A DNA stretch of 49,476 bases from Oscillospiraceae bacterium. GTDB taxonomy: Bacteria; Bacillota; Clostridia; Oscillospirales; Acutalibacteraceae. Positions 49,464 to 49,476 of this stretch are shown in pieces. The stretch is taken from contig JALCPO010000007.1 in the NCBI GenBank assembly GCA_022650455.1, positions 1-49,476 on the forward strand. The letters are read 5' to 3'. Position 1 is the stretch's first letter. Every line of letters starts with the position of its first letter. Both the position numbers and the translations under genes were made by a program. The notes under the pieces were generated by a model, which saw only the letters and a list, made by a program, of their open reading frames with translations, did no database searches and was not told the DNA's origin.

Positions 49464-49476
49464 CCGCCGCGCGGCC

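Overview
The window looks like a chromosomal segment of a GC-rich Gram-positive anaerobe, most likely a clostridium of the Oscillospirales type. The signs are strong GGAGG ribosome binding sites, frequent TTG and GTG starts, sigma-A type promoters, intrinsic terminators with T-runs, and typical firmicute genes (RqcH, TrmK, CsoR, CadC, DUF421/DUF4363, DUF1858, MTH1187-type thiamine-binding protein, shorter-class ThiC). I cannot name the species. No tRNA, rRNA or CRISPR array was seen.

Layout. 1-776: remains of two nested insertion sequences, an IS256-family end inserted into an IS1182-family transposase. 789-3857: mnmA and a cysteine desulfurase (tRNA 2-thiolation), then two small proteins. 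3886-10307 (minus strand): a polysaccharide operon (Wzy-like polymerase, two glycosyltransferases, a Wzz/BY-kinase fusion that has lost its nucleotide-binding residues), then a DUF421-DUF4363 membrane pair. 10308-13880 (minus): rqcH, a Nif3-like protein, trmK and a DUF1858 protein. 14079-16082 (minus): a secreted GH25 lysozyme with three 90-residue C-terminal repeats. 16387-17949: a CoA-transferase.

17964-22612 is a thiamine operon, thiD-thiC-thiM-(thiamine-binding protein)-thiE. It has two TPP riboswitches: one before thiD coupled to a terminator, and one before thiM placed to block translation. 22631-26073 (minus): a YccF membrane protein and a GH2 beta-galactosidase. 26332-29358 (minus): a copper module, copA with a fused CopZ-like tail followed by csoR, behind a palindromic CsoR-type operator. 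29769-30569: an IS1182-type end remnant and an IS200-type element. 30586-35285: a second glycosyltransferase group and an unknown protein. 35478-38199: a CadC-type regulator and a Cd/Zn/Pb P-type ATPase with two matching operators.

38446-44330: a WYL regulator overlapping a MYG1-family gene, an EAL-CBS-GGDEF protein divergent from a chemoreceptor, and a small unknown gene. 44524-49463: gpsA, an Mrp-type Fe-S carrier ATPase, a 131-bp MITE with IS1182-type ends, a Cof-type HAD phosphatase, a nitroreductase and an EamA transporter. No single new system dominates. The observations most worth following are the apparently dead BY-kinase, the possible internal CopZ start inside copA, the two-mode TPP control, the paired CadC operators, the WYL-MYG1 overlap and the IS1182-derived MITE family.
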